Shown here: positions 20,070-28,945 of the stretch, piece by piece | Numbering within the stretch: position 1 is the first letter of the stretch | How the letters are laid out: each line of letters starts with the position of its first letter | Source: Virgibacillus halotolerans | Lineage (GTDB): Bacteria; Bacillota; Bacilli; Bacillales; Amphibacillaceae | Assembly (NCBI RefSeq): GCF_016908515.1 | Contig: NZ_JAFBEA010000001.1 | Span: 372,001 to 436,000 of the forward strand | Direction: 5' to 3' | Length of the DNA: 64,000 nt | Program-made: the position numbers and the translations under genes | The notes under the pieces: model-generated | Seen by the model: only the letters and a program-made list of their open reading frames with translations | Told to the model about the DNA's origin: nothing | Databases searched by the model: none

Positions 20070-20882
20070 ATGGGAATTTATATTCGTATGCAAAATAATT
20101 TAAATGATAAGAAGATCATTGTCACAGGCGCGTCCAGCGGGATCGGGGAACGGTTAGTATGGCATATTGCCAAAAGGGGCGGTATACCCGTCTTGCTTTC
20201 CCGTTCGCTGAATAAAATGAGAGAACAGCAACAGCTATTAAAACAGGAGTTGCATGCGACCAGTTTTGTTTATCAAGTGGATATATCCAATGAAACAGAA
20301 TTGAATGCAGTCATGTCAACTATTATAAAAGAACATGAGCAAGTTCATGGATTGATTAATAATGCTGGTGTTGGGGTGTTTGAATATGTAAAGGATACGG
20401 AATGGCATGACATTGATCATATGTTTCAGTTAAATGTACTGGCATTAATTCAGGCTACGAAGCTGATCGTACCGCACTTTCTGGAGCAGGGTGAAGGGCA
20501 CATTATCAATATCGTGTCACAGGCAGGTAAAATGGCCACACCAAAATCGGCCATATATGGGGCAACAAAACATGCAGTACTGGGGTTTACCAATGCCTTA
20601 CGATTGGAAATCAAAAGCAGTACACTTCATGTTACAGCAGTCAATTTGGGCCCGGTTCGAACAAACTTTTTTATTCAGGCTGATCCGTCGGGTGTCTATC
20701 AAAAAAATGTAGACCGCTACATGCTTGATCCGGATATTGTCGCGCAAAAGATAGTTCGAAAGCTTTTTACGAATAAACGGGAGATAAATTTGCCGTTATG
20801 GATGGAAGCAGGAAGCAAAATGTATCAGCTTTTTCCTGGGATAATGGAGCGTCTATTGAAAGGGCAATTTAATAAGAAGTAG
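20070..20882 (+). CDS. yqjQ: Short-chain dehydrogenase/reductase (YqjQ-like)
   Basis: NAD(P)-dependent classical SDR of about 270 residues. The cofactor motif is KKIIVTGASSGIGERLV, with GLINNAGVGVFEYV (NNAG). The catalytic Ser is in IINIVSQAGK and the Tyr-Lys pair in YGATKHAVLGF. The C-terminal tail with a hydrophobic MYQLFPGIMERLL segment suggests membrane association, as in related YqjQ/DltE-like SDRs. The start is uncertain: TTG 20052, ATG 20070 and ATG 20088 are all in frame and none has a strong RBS. Confidence 0.82.
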   Translation: MGIYIRMQNNLNDKKIIVTGASSGIGERLVWHIAKRGGIPVLLSRSLNKMREQQQLLKQELHATSFVYQVDISNETELNAVMSTIIKEHEQVHGLINNAGVGVFEYVKDTEWHDIDHMFQLNVLALIQATKLIVPHFLEQGEGHIINIVSQAGKMATPKSAIYGATKHAVLGFTNALRLEIKSSTLHVTAVNLGPVRTNFFIQADPSGVYQKNVDRYMLDPDIVAQKIVRKLFTNKREINLPLWMEAGSKMYQLFPGIMERLLKGQFNKK

Positions 20883-20894
20883 GAAGGTGAGAAA

Positions 20895-21224
20895 ATGAAA
20901 TTAACTGTAACACCTGAAGCTGCGGCGCAATTACAGCCACTCAATGATCAGACATATCGCTATTTGTTGTTGTGGTACGATATCGATGATTGTGGATGCG
21001 GGGTTAATGGTGTTCCAACGATTCGATATACAAATGAAAAAAGTGCTAGTCATATGGAGATAGAGAATGCTGAATACCCAACATTAATTCATAAACAGCA
21101 GGCTATCTTTTTTGCGGATGATTTGAAATTAGATTTTGCCAATGGTACTTTCCGTCTATCCAGCCCAGAAGAAATTTTAAATCCATTTATAGCGCAAGCA
21201 AGCGTCTGTGAAGTTAACCCTTAG
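20895..21224 (+). CDS. yqkB: HesB/IscA-like iron-sulfur biosynthesis family protein (YqkB)
   Basis: 109 residues with the HesB/YneR-type fold: MKLTVTPEAAAQL at the start, and a DDCGCGVNG cluster at about residue 38 instead of the three spaced cysteines of true A-type carriers. This is typical of the YqkB/YneR subgroup, whose role is not settled. It starts 12 bp after the SDR gene behind GGAAGGTGAG, and is followed by a strong terminator. Confidence 0.82.
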   Translation: MKLTVTPEAAAQLQPLNDQTYRYLLLWYDIDDCGCGVNGVPTIRYTNEKSASHMEIENAEYPTLIHKQQAIFFADDLKLDFANGTFRLSSPEEILNPFIAQASVCEVNP

Positions 21225-21270
21225 CGAATTGCATTAGTAGCTTGCGACGCACATGACGTGCTTGTACTAC

Positions 21271-21304
21271 CAATAAAGGATGACCATTCGGTCATCCTTT
21301 ATTG
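21271..21304. terminator. Strong bidirectional terminator between yqkB and yqkF
   Basis: Perfect 15-bp stem CAATAAAGGATGACC / GGTCATCCTTTATTG with a 4-nt loop. The A-T-rich base gives U-rich 3' ends in both directions, fitting the convergent gene pair. Confidence 0.88.
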
Positions 21305-21310
21305 GAATAC

Positions 21311-22231
21311 TTATCTATGATCCGTGTATTTAATTGGTTTCGTCAGTTGTTGGATTGCCAGGTACGTTTCATTTGTTAGTGCCTTTGCATGGTCGAAATC
21401 GGTATTTTCTTTCACTTGTTCACTGGAGCTTGCTCCAAATACTGCACTTGCGACTGCCGGGTGTTTAAGAACATATTTTAAGGCTATTTCATTACAGGAT
21501 GTCTCACTCGTAAATTGATTGGAGATGTTATCAAAAATAGCGAAAAGCTCTTTTTGTGAATAATCCAAATAGCCACCTTGACCTTTTTTTTCGATTTGTT
21601 TCTTTCCATGCTTACTTAACATACCTTTTGCTAATGGACCACGGGTAAATACACTGATCTCATTTGCGTGCAAAAGATCCAGCATTTCTTCCTCTGGTCT
21701 ACGGTCTAACAAATTATACTGCATCATTACCGCATCAATAGAAGATTTTTCAACATATTCACGAATCACGTTGGGTCTGATCGAGGAAATACCGTATGCA
21801 CGGATAAGGCCTTCTTTTTTCAATTCCTCGAACGCTTCAATTGATTCATCAATTGGATCTTCTATTGTTCCCCCATGTAACATATAAAAGTCAAGATAAT
21901 TTGTCTGTAAACGGTGCAAACTATCTTTGAGTCCGTTTTTAATATGTGCTTTGGATGGATCCCAGTACCAGTCATTCTTTTCCTTGTTAAAATGATTGCC
22001 GACCTTGGAAGTCAATACAACTTGTGCGCGTTTACCCTGAATTGCCTTGCCGACGATCTGCTCATTTTCCCCAAAGTTATATAAATCAGCCGTATCAAGA
22101 TGGTTAATTCCAGTATCCAGCGCTTGATCAATAATATAGCTTGCTTGTTTTGCGTCCGTTCCGATGGACATGCAGCCGAGTGTTAATGCCGATACATAAA
22201 TATCGGATTTGCCTAATTGGTTTTTAATCAT
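21311..22231 (-). CDS. yqkF: Aldo/keto reductase (YqkF)
   Basis: NADPH-dependent TIM-barrel oxidoreductase. The conserved residues are in LDTADLYNFGENEQIVG (Asp-Tyr), VVLTSKVGNHF (Lys) and DFYMLHGGTIED (His). The WYWDPSKAHIKNGLKDSLHRLQTNYLD segment matches YqkF closely. The open frame extends to 22267, but ATG 22231 (MIKNQLGKSDIYV) is favoured because the AKR family starts here and GGGGG lies 7-8 bp upstream. From 22231 the product has 306 residues. Confidence 0.88.
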   Translation of the reverse strand: MIKNQLGKSDIYVSALTLGCMSIGTDAKQASYIIDQALDTGINHLDTADLYNFGENEQIVGKAIQGKRAQVVLTSKVGNHFNKEKNDWYWDPSKAHIKNGLKDSLHRLQTNYLDFYMLHGGTIEDPIDESIEAFEELKKEGLIRAYGISSIRPNVIREYVEKSSIDAVMMQYNLLDRRPEEEMLDLLHANEISVFTRGPLAKGMLSKHGKKQIEKKGQGGYLDYSQKELFAIFDNISNQFTSETSCNEIALKYVLKHPAVASAVFGASSSEQVKENTDFDHAKALTNETYLAIQQLTKPIKYTDHR

Positions 22232-22424
22232 GTTCCAGCCCCCATTTTCTCTTCGGTATAATCCCATTGTAAGAATAGCTGTTTGCGATTACAACTATTT
22301 CACAATCAGATTGAAGCAAACTATGGTAAAATATAAAGAAGAATCGTTTCAGCGTTGCACTTATATAATACACAGGACGTGCCAGCGCAGGGAAACAGCA
22401 TTAAAAGTTAAAGGATGAACATAA

Positions 22425-22970
22425 ATGAAAAAATTTGAAGAAAAAACAATTAAAACTGAATCCATTTATGATGGGAAAATTATAAAGTTACAGGTTGACG
22501 ATGTTACATTGCCAAATGGAAAAACAGCCAAAAGGGAGTTGGTAAAACATCAAGGGGCTGTAGCCGTTATCCCAATTACAAAGGATAATAAAATTGTCTT
22601 TGTCGAGCAATACCGGAAGCCTTTGGAAAAATCAATCATTGAAATTCCTGCGGGCAAGTTAGAACCAGGAGAAGAGCCGGAAGCAACTGCCGTTCGTGAA
22701 TTGGAAGAAGAAACTGGTTATACAACCCGTGAATTGTCTTTTGTTACATCATTTTATTCCTCACCTGGCTTCGCTGATGAGCTATTGCACATTTATATTA
22801 CAGATCAGCTTGAAAAATTAGAACATCCCGTTGCTGGAGACGATGACGAATTTGTTGAAGTATTGGAATTAACATTGGATGAGGCTAAACAATACGTGGA
22901 AGAAGAACGCATCCAGGACGCGAAAACGAATTATGCTGTTCTTTATTTACACGCATTGGGGCAGATGTGA
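22425..22970 (+). CDS. nudF: ADP-ribose pyrophosphatase (Nudix hydrolase)
   Basis: Hydrolyses ADP-ribose to AMP and ribose 5-phosphate. The 181 residues include a complete Nudix box, GKLEPGEEPEATAVRELEEETGY (split here: GKLEPGEEPE then ATAVRELEEETGY, about residues 80-102), and the ADPRase-type SFYSSPGFADELLHIY just after it. It is divergent from yqkF and its stop touches the start of the endonuclease Q gene (TGATG). Homologue: yqkG. Confidence 0.92.
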   Translation: MKKFEEKTIKTESIYDGKIIKLQVDDVTLPNGKTAKRELVKHQGAVAVIPITKDNKIVFVEQYRKPLEKSIIEIPAGKLEPGEEPEATAVRELEEETGYTTRELSFVTSFYSSPGFADELLHIYITDQLEKLEHPVAGDDDEFVEVLELTLDEAKQYVEEERIQDAKTNYAVLYLHALGQM

Positions 22971-24142
22971 TGGCACTGCAAACATACTTTGCGGATATGC
23001 ATATTCATATTGGACGTGATATGTATCAGAAACCAGTTAAGATTACTGGATCAAAAAGCTTAACACTAACCAACATATTAAAGGAATGCAGCCGTAATAA
23101 AGGCATTGACTTGGTTGGTGTGATCGATAGTCACGCACCAGCGGTTCAACAGGAAATCAGACAATTGATAGGGGCGAAAGATGCCTATGAATTAACCGAT
23201 GGTGGCATCCGATTTGAAAAGGTTACCTTATTACTCGGATCGGAAATAGAGGTCTATGATGAAAGCTGTCAAGGGCCTATCCATGTTTTATGTTATTTTC
23301 CAACCTTGGAGACGATTGAGCGTTTTTCTCAATGGCTAACAACTCGAATGAAAAATATTACGCTTAGTTCTCAGCGCTATTATGGAACAGCAAAAGAACT
23401 GCAATATAAAGTGAAAGAACTGGAAGGGATCTTTATTCCCGCTCATGTGTTCACTCCGTTTAAAAGCATGTATGGAAAGGGTGTTAAGCGATCGTTGACA
23501 GAAGTGCTTGACCCCGATTTAATTGATGGCATTGAGCTTGGATTAAGCTCAGATACAGGTATGGCAGATCAAATAAAAGAGTTGCACGATTATACGTTTG
23601 TATCGAATTCAGATGCACATTCCTTGGCCAAGATTGCCCGTGAATACCAAGAAGTGCTTATGGAAGAACCATCATTTAAAGAGTTTTATTGGGCATTGCA
23701 TCAAGTGAATGGACGTGAAATCACACGAAACTTTGGAATGAATCCACAACTCGGAAAATATCATACAACGGTTTGTAAGGACTGTTTACATGCGCTTTCT
23801 CCGGAACAAAAGCAATGCCCAGCATGCGGTTCAACGAAGATTATTAAAGGGGTAGCAGACCGGATTAAGGAATTAAAGGATACGAAGGAAGTTATCGAAC
23901 GTCCGCCATATTTATATCAGGTACCATTAGAATATTTACCGACGCTTGGACCGAAAACCTTTGAGAAATTGTTAAGTCACTTTCAGACAGAAATGAATAT
24001 AATCCATCATGTTCCAATGTCGCAGCTAAAAACAGTTGTACCGGAAAAACTAGCACAATCTATTATTCATATGAGAGAGGGTAAGTTAGCCATAAAGGCA
24101 GGTGGCGGTGGAAAGTATGGCAGCATTACTCCCATAAATTAG
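22970..24142 (+). CDS. Endonuclease Q family DNA repair nuclease (PHP fold)
   Basis: Family enzymes cut 5' of deaminated bases such as uracil and hypoxanthine. The roughly 390 residues start with the PHP metal motif YFADMHIHIGRD. Other family segments are KITGSKSLTLTNILKECSRNKGIDLVG (read as two blocks around residue 30), LLGSEIEVYDESCQGPIHVL, FIPAHVFTPFKSMYGKG and SNSDAHSLAKI. A zinc ribbon CKDC...CPAC is at about 265-286. The ATG overlaps the nudF stop by one base; a GTG at 22967 is an alternative. I identify it by recall of the EndoQ family. Confidence 0.8.
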   Translation: MALQTYFADMHIHIGRDMYQKPVKITGSKSLTLTNILKECSRNKGIDLVGVIDSHAPAVQQEIRQLIGAKDAYELTDGGIRFEKVTLLLGSEIEVYDESCQGPIHVLCYFPTLETIERFSQWLTTRMKNITLSSQRYYGTAKELQYKVKELEGIFIPAHVFTPFKSMYGKGVKRSLTEVLDPDLIDGIELGLSSDTGMADQIKELHDYTFVSNSDAHSLAKIAREYQEVLMEEPSFKEFYWALHQVNGREITRNFGMNPQLGKYHTTVCKDCLHALSPEQKQCPACGSTKIIKGVADRIKELKDTKEVIERPPYLYQVPLEYLPTLGPKTFEKLLSHFQTEMNIIHHVPMSQLKTVVPEKLAQSIIHMREGKLAIKAGGGGKYGSITPIN

Positions 24143-24235
24143 GCGAACAAAAAATAAAAAATAGATATTTTGGTATTATTCATCGGAATGCTTCATAGTT
24201 TTATGATAGACCCATTTATGGAATGGAGGATTCCG

Positions 24236-24871
24236 ATGCAAACAAACAAAGTACTTGTAATGAACCACATAAAGGAACATGCGACCATTTATATTTTCAT
24301 GATTATTTTATTTTTAACTGGGATCATATTTGGCGCTATTATTGTAAATAGCATGAGCTTTGTACAAAAACAGGATTTGTTTTTCTATCTGGAACGTTTT
24401 TTTGGACAAGTTGTGGATGAGCAACAGCCGGGAAGTACCGAGTTATTAAAAGACAGTTTCTTTTACCATGCCAAATATTTATTATTGTTGTTTGTTTTGG
24501 GGTTATCGGTTATCGGTTTACCAATTGTCTGGATTTTGCTATTCATAAAAGGGCTGGTCGTAGGATTCTCAGTTGGTTTTATTGTAAATCAACTAGGTGC
24601 TAAGGGCTTATTACTTGCTTCATTATCGATTGCACCACAAAATATTTTAATTATACCAGTCTATATTATTGCTGGCAGTTTATCCATGATATTTTCACTA
24701 ACTTTATTAAATAAACTTTTCACACGCAGAATTTCTCATTCCATCTTCCAGCCGTTCGGAAGATATATAACAATTTTTATTTTTTTATTAGCTGGATCAT
24801 TGATTGCAGCAGTGTTAGAGGTCTATGTTGCCAATGGGGCGATGGAATCTTTGATTAAATCATTTTACTAA
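24236..24871 (+). CDS. spoIIM: Stage II sporulation protein M
   Basis: Membrane component of the SpoIIDMP engulfment complex, which remodels septal peptidoglycan during sporulation. From ATG 24236 (RBS TGGAGG) it has 211 residues, near the 214 of B. subtilis. About five hydrophobic segments are visible, among them ATIYIFMIILFLTGIIFGAI, YLLLLFVLGLSVIGLPIVW and ITIFIFLLAGSLIAAVLEV. An in-frame ATG/TTG upstream to 24170 lacks an RBS. Its presence shows that the host sporulates. Confidence 0.9.
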   Translation: MQTNKVLVMNHIKEHATIYIFMIILFLTGIIFGAIIVNSMSFVQKQDLFFYLERFFGQVVDEQQPGSTELLKDSFFYHAKYLLLLFVLGLSVIGLPIVWILLFIKGLVVGFSVGFIVNQLGAKGLLLASLSIAPQNILIIPVYIIAGSLSMIFSLTLLNKLFTRRISHSIFQPFGRYITIFIFLLAGSLIAAVLEVYVANGAMESLIKSFY

Positions 24872-24885
24872 TAATGAAACTTAGA

Positions 24886-24900
24886 TTATAATTGTTATAA
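24886..24900. promoter_or_regulatory. PerR box upstream of fur
   Basis: TTATAATTGTTATAA matches the PerR consensus TTATAATNATTATAA at 14 of 15 positions and lies 21 bp upstream of the fur -35 element. PerR control of fur is known in B. subtilis, so this is probably the same circuit. Confidence 0.7.
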
Positions 24901-24920
24901 ATACAATGTGAGATTATACT

Positions 24921-24949
24921 TTGACACGCAATTCATTGGTGCCTATAAT
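24921..24949 (+). promoter_or_regulatory. Consensus sigma-A promoter of fur
   Basis: TTGACA (24921-24926), a 17-bp spacer, TATAAT (24944-24949): a full consensus sigma-A promoter 30 bp before the fur start codon. Confidence 0.9.
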
Positions 24950-24978
24950 ATAGATGGGCTATGAGGGAGGGACTTACC

Positions 24979-25434
24979 ATGGAACATCGAATTGATCGGA
25001 TAAAAAAACAACTCCATTCGCAGAGCTATAAGCTTACACCCCAGCGGGAAGCGACAGTTCGCGTATTGTTAGAACGAGAAACAGACCATCTAAGTGCGGA
25101 AGAAGTATATTTATTAGTGAAAGAAAAAGCACCTGAAATTGGTCTTGCTACAGTATACCGTACTTTAGAATTATTATCGGAATTAAAAATTGTTGATAAA
25201 ATTAACTTCGGTGATGGTGTCTCCCGTTATGATCTTCGTAAAGAAGGAGCAGAACATTTTCATCATCATCTCGTATGTATTGAATGCGGTTCTGTTGAAG
25301 AGATTGTTGACGATTTATTAAAAGATGTAGAAGAAGTAGTACAAAATGATTGGGGATTTCAAGTAAAAGATCATCGCTTGACTTTTCACGGTATTTGTAA
25401 ACAATGTCAGGAAGCAGCAGTGAAAGCAAACTAA
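24979..25434 (+). CDS. fur: Ferric uptake regulator Fur
   Basis: Iron-responsive repressor, 151 residues. The N-terminal winged helix includes SYKLTPQREATVRVLLE and PEIGLATVYRTLELLSEL. The C-terminal metal-binding part has AEHFHHHLVCIECG and a second HGICKQCQ, giving two CxxC structural zinc pairs. The sequence is close to B. subtilis Fur rather than PerR or Zur. The ATG at 24979 follows GGGAGGGACTTACC; an ATG at 24961 in the same frame is not supported by an RBS. Confidence 0.95.
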   Translation: MEHRIDRIKKQLHSQSYKLTPQREATVRVLLERETDHLSAEEVYLLVKEKAPEIGLATVYRTLELLSELKIVDKINFGDGVSRYDLRKEGAEHFHHHLVCIECGSVEEIVDDLLKDVEEVVQNDWGFQVKDHRLTFHGICKQCQEAAVKAN

Positions 25435-25450
25435 TCATCGATGACTCGAA

Positions 25451-25485
25451 GCCTTTTTTCCTTACGGGATGAAAGGTTTTTTATT
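25451..25485 (+). terminator. Probable terminator after fur
   Basis: Imperfect stem CCTTT...CC / GG...AAAGG (25452-25476) followed by a run of six T and further ATTTT. Confidence 0.6.
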
Positions 25486-25490
25486 TTCAC

Positions 25491-25514
25491 ATAGGTAAGA
25501 AAAAACTTACCTAT
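25491..25514. promoter_or_regulatory. Perfect 24-bp palindrome between fur and yqzK
   Basis: ATAGGTAAG (25491-25499), AAAAAA, CTTACCTAT (25506-25514). The 9-bp arms are perfect. It lies downstream of the fur terminator and about 200 bp before yqzK. It could be an operator, or a hairpin at the 3' end of the fur mRNA. A TATAAT at 25657-25662 may be the -10 of a yqzK promoter. Confidence 0.4.
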
Positions 25515-25720
25515 TTGCATGAGCGTAGGCGAATGCCAAGTTATCTAATGGCGATTCTGGAAGGACTTTCAACTCTTTTTACGCAAAAATGTGATTTACA
25601 AATACATGGAAAAGGGTTACATTTAAAATACAGCATTATTAATTATAGGTTATATGTATAATATCGGTCATTTTAGGCATATCTTTTATAGTAGAAGCTA
25701 TTTAAAAGGAGACATGCTCT

Positions 25721-25927
25721 ATGGGACGGATCGTGTGGGACACATCGAAGGTATTTGTTATATTTATAGCCTGTACATTTTTATTTTACTATGGCCTACG
25801 TGTCATGCATTCGGAGTATGAACAATATCATCGTTATGATACACCGGAGGGTGCTGCAGTAAAGGTATTTAATGAAGATCAAAGCTTGATTGATCGCTTG
25901 AATTTATTTTTTCGACTAGGGGAGTAA
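25721..25927 (+). CDS. yqzK: YqzK-like small membrane protein (DUF4227)
   Basis: 68 residues: a short cytosolic start, one transmembrane helix ([19 protein letters not shown]), then an acidic extracellular or cytosolic tail ending [10 protein letters not shown]. It corresponds to yqzK, which stands between fur and xerD in Bacillus. The function is unknown. It starts after AAAGGAG and ends 5 bp before xerD, so the two are probably one operon. Confidence 0.85.
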   Translation: MGRIVWDTSKVFVIFIACTFLFYYGLRVMHSEYEQYHRYDTPEGAAVKVFNEDQSLIDRLNLFFRLGE

Positions 25928-25932
25928 GAAAC

Positions 25933-26826
25933 ATGCTGACGTATGCCTTTGAAGATTATTTTCATTTTCTGCAAATAGAAAGAGGGCTTTCTGAAAACAC
26001 TTTAACATCCTATAAAAGAGATTTAAGCAACTATATAACATATATTGATAAAGTGGTGGAAAAGTCAATTTGGGAAGATGTCGTCAGAAGTGATATCGTT
26101 CATTTTCTTTATATGTTAAAGGACGACGGCAAGTCTTCGGCAACGATCGCACGACATATTGCTTCCATACGTTCTTTTCACCAGTTTCTAATTCGGGAAC
26201 AAATTGTACACCAGGATGCAAGCTTACATATCGAAACACCAAAGAAGGAAAGAAAGCTTCCCGATGTATTATCGGTAAAGGAAGTTGAATCATTGCTTGC
26301 ATTTAGTGGAAATACACCATTATTATTGCGCAATAAAGCGATGTTTGAATTACTTTATGCAACTGGACTGCGCGTCAGTGAATTAATTACATTAAAAGTT
26401 AGTGATATCCACTTAACCATGGGGTTTGTACAATGCATGGGTAAGGGTTCAAAAGAAAGAATCGTTCCACTTGGAAATGTAGCAAAGCAGGCAGTTGAAG
26501 ATTATTTAGAACATGCTAGGGGAATTCTAGTGAAAAGAAAACAAGATGATAATATTCTGTTTGTGAATCAACATGGGCGGCCACTATCGCGCCAGGGTTT
26601 CTGGAAAATTCTAAAAGCAGCGGCTGTGCATGCTGGCATTACGAAAGCAATTACACCACACACATTGCGGCATTCTTTTGCCACACACTTACTTGAAAAT
26701 GGGGCAGACTTACGTATCGTTCAGGAAATGTTGGGACATGTAGACATTTCTACGACGCAAATTTATACCCATGTGACAAAAGCGAGATTAAAAGATATGT
26801 ATCAAACCTATCATCCCCGTGCATAG
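25933..26826 (+). CDS. xerD: Tyrosine recombinase XerD
   Basis: Resolves chromosome dimers at dif together with XerC. The 297 residues have an N-terminal core-binding SAM-like domain ([20 protein letters not shown]) and a catalytic domain with Arg in [12 protein letters not shown] (about 149), [15 protein letters not shown] (His-x-x-Arg, about 244-247), [15 protein letters not shown] with the second His and the nucleophile Tyr (about 279). All catalytic residues are present. Homologue: ripX (yqkM). Confidence 0.95.
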   Translation: MLTYAFEDYFHFLQIERGLSENTLTSYKRDLSNYITYIDKVVEKSIWEDVVRSDIVHFLYMLKDDGKSSATIARHIASIRSFHQFLIREQIVHQDASLHIETPKKERKLPDVLSVKEVESLLAFSGNTPLLLRNKAMFELLYATGLRVSELITLKVSDIHLTMGFVQCMGKGSKERIVPLGNVAKQAVEDYLEHARGILVKRKQDDNILFVNQHGRPLSRQGFWKILKAAAVHAGITKAITPHTLRHSFATHLLENGADLRIVQEMLGHVDISTTQIYTHVTKARLKDMYQTYHPRA

Positions 26827-26831
26827 TTTTT

Positions 26832-26858
26832 GTTGTAAGTCGTCTGACATCCTACAAC
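26832..26858. promoter_or_regulatory. Dyad GTTGTA-N15-TACAAC upstream of drm
   Basis: GTTGTA (26832-26837) and TACAAC (26853-26858) flank a segment containing GTCGTCTGAC, reminiscent of GntR-family half-sites. It lies about 60 bp before drm. No promoter hexamers stand out, so this is only a candidate operator. Confidence 0.25.
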
Positions 26859-26918
26859 GGTAATAAGATGCATATATTTATCTATCATTGGGAATAGAAA
26901 CAGTAGGAGGTATTCATA

Positions 26919-28118
26919 ATGAAACAACATTTTAAGCGTGTATTTTTAATTGTAATGGATTCGGTTGGAATTGGAGAGGCTCCCGACGCTGAAAATTTTA
27001 ATGATAAAGGTGCCGATACATTAGGTCATATTGCGGAGCACATGAACGGACTTGATATGCCACATATGGGAAAATTAGGCTTAAGCAATATTAAAAAAAT
27101 ACAAGGCATTGAAAAAGCTGCTATACCACAGGCACATTTTACAAAAATGCAGGAAGCCTCAAATGGAAAAGATACAATGACAGGCCATTGGGAGATTATG
27201 GGGTTAAATATTCAACAACCTTTCCGAACGTTTCCTGATGGGTTTCCGGGAGAATTAATCGATGCATTAGAGCAAAAATCCGGTCGTAAGATCATTGGAA
27301 ACAAGCCTGCTTCAGGTACCGTCATCCTCGATGAACTTGGTGAAGAACATATGAAAACCGGCGCTCTTATTGTGTATACATCAGCAGATTCTGTATTGCA
27401 AATTGCAGCACATGAAGAAATTGTGCCGATAGAAGAACAATACCGCATCTGCGAAATTGCCCGCGAGTTGACATTAGACGAGAAATATATGGTAGGTCGC
27501 GTAATTGCCCGACCATTTTTGGGTAAACCGGGTGCTTTTGAACGGACAGCAAATCGGCATGACTATGCATTGAAGCCTTTTGGCAGAACAGTTATGAATG
27601 AGCTTAAAGATGCTGCGAAAGATGTGATAGCCCTAGGAAAGATCTCCGATATTTATGATGGAGAAGGAATTACGGAAGCCATCCGAACCATCGATAATGA
27701 GGACGGTATGACAAAGGTAGTTCAATCTATGGACAAAGATTTCACTGGGATCAGTTTCGTTAATTTAGTTGACTTTGACGCAAAATATGGCCATCGCCGT
27801 GATCCAGAAGGCTACGGAAAAGCACTGGAACAATTTGATGCAAGACTTCCAGAAGTATTGAACAAACTGCGGCAGGATGATTTATTGCTAATTACGGCGG
27901 ACCATGGAAATGATCCGATCCATCATGGAACAGACCATACACGGGAATATGTACCGTTAATTGTTTATCATCCGGGCATTAAAGAAGGAAAGGCATTACC
28001 GATTAGGGATACTTTCGCAGATATTGGAGCAACCATTGCTGATAACTTTAATGTAAAGATGCCGGCATTTGGAAAGAGTTTTTTACAGGATATTAAATCA
28101 AAGGGTGAGCAGTCATGA
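26919..28118 (+). CDS. drm: Phosphopentomutase
   Basis: Interconverts (deoxy)ribose 1-phosphate and 5-phosphate, feeding nucleoside sugars into central metabolism. The 399 residues belong to the alkaline phosphatase-like metalloenzyme superfamily: [16 protein letters not shown] at the N-terminus, the phosphorylated Thr in [14 protein letters not shown] (about 85), and metal ligands in [20 protein letters not shown] near the C-terminus. Also called deoB. The RBS is GTAGGAGG. Its stop overlaps the pupG start (ATGA). Confidence 0.95.
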   Translation: MKQHFKRVFLIVMDSVGIGEAPDAENFNDKGADTLGHIAEHMNGLDMPHMGKLGLSNIKKIQGIEKAAIPQAHFTKMQEASNGKDTMTGHWEIMGLNIQQPFRTFPDGFPGELIDALEQKSGRKIIGNKPASGTVILDELGEEHMKTGALIVYTSADSVLQIAAHEEIVPIEEQYRICEIARELTLDEKYMVGRVIARPFLGKPGAFERTANRHDYALKPFGRTVMNELKDAAKDVIALGKISDIYDGEGITEAIRTIDNEDGMTKVVQSMDKDFTGISFVNLVDFDAKYGHRRDPEGYGKALEQFDARLPEVLNKLRQDDLLLITADHGNDPIHHGTDHTREYVPLIVYHPGIKEGKALPIRDTFADIGATIADNFNVKMPAFGKSFLQDIKSKGEQS

Positions 28119-28930
28119 ATCAAGAAGCGATGAAAGAAGCTAGTTCGTATATCCAAAGTAAATTATCAATTAATCCGTCTATCGGCTTAATTCTCGGATC
28201 GGGACTAGGCGTTTTAGGGGAAGAAATCGAAAACCCAACGATTATTCCGTATAAAGAAATTCCGCACTTTCCGGAATCCACTGTAACGGGTCATAAAGGT
28301 CAGTTGGTTGCCGGTACATTAGAGGGTAAACAAGTTATTGCAATGCAGGGTCGCTTTCATTATTATGAAGGCTATTCCATGAAACAAGTGACCTTTCCGG
28401 TTCGTGTTATGAAGCAACTGGGAATTGGATCGGTAATTGTTACGAATGCTGCAGGTGGAATCAATAAAAGCTTCAAGCCTGGTGATTTAATGTTAATTAC
28501 CGATCATATCAATAATATGGGAGATAACCCACTAATTGGTGATAACGATGAAGCATTCGGCGCCCGTTTTCCAGATATGTCACAAGTCTATGATAGAGAT
28601 TATATACAGCTTGCACAATTCTGTGCCAAGGAGCTTGGACTGTCGATTCAAAAAGGCGTATATGTAGGAAACACCGGTCCTGCTTACGAAACACCAGTAG
28701 AGATAAAAATGCTTAGAACATTGGGAGGCGACGCGGTAGGGATGTCTACAGTTCCTGAGGTTACCGTGGCAACACATGCTGGTATGCGTGTACTAGGTAT
28801 ATCTTGTATTTCCAATATGGCCGCCGGCATATTAGACCAGCCATTAACACACAGTGAAGTGATTGAAACAACGGAAAAAGTAAAGGAAACATTCCTGCAA
28901 TTTGTAAAAAAAGTCATTCATAAACTATAA
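28115..28930 (+). CDS. pupG: Purine nucleoside phosphorylase I
   Basis: Phosphorolysis of guanosine, inosine and their deoxy forms, giving (deoxy)ribose 1-phosphate for Drm. The 271 residues of the PNP/MTAP trimeric family show [18 protein letters not shown], the [14 protein letters not shown] loop, [20 protein letters not shown], and the substrate-binding [21 protein letters not shown] segment. Overlap with drm indicates coupled translation. In related bacilli the next gene is pdp, as here. Confidence 0.95.
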   Translation: MNQEAMKEASSYIQSKLSINPSIGLILGSGLGVLGEEIENPTIIPYKEIPHFPESTVTGHKGQLVAGTLEGKQVIAMQGRFHYYEGYSMKQVTFPVRVMKQLGIGSVIVTNAAGGINKSFKPGDLMLITDHINNMGDNPLIGDNDEAFGARFPDMSQVYDRDYIQLAQFCAKELGLSIQKGVYVGNTGPAYETPVEIKMLRTLGGDAVGMSTVPEVTVATHAGMRVLGISCISNMAAGILDQPLTHSEVIETTEKVKETFLQFVKKVIHKL

Positions 28931-28945
28931 AAGGGCTGATAGAAA

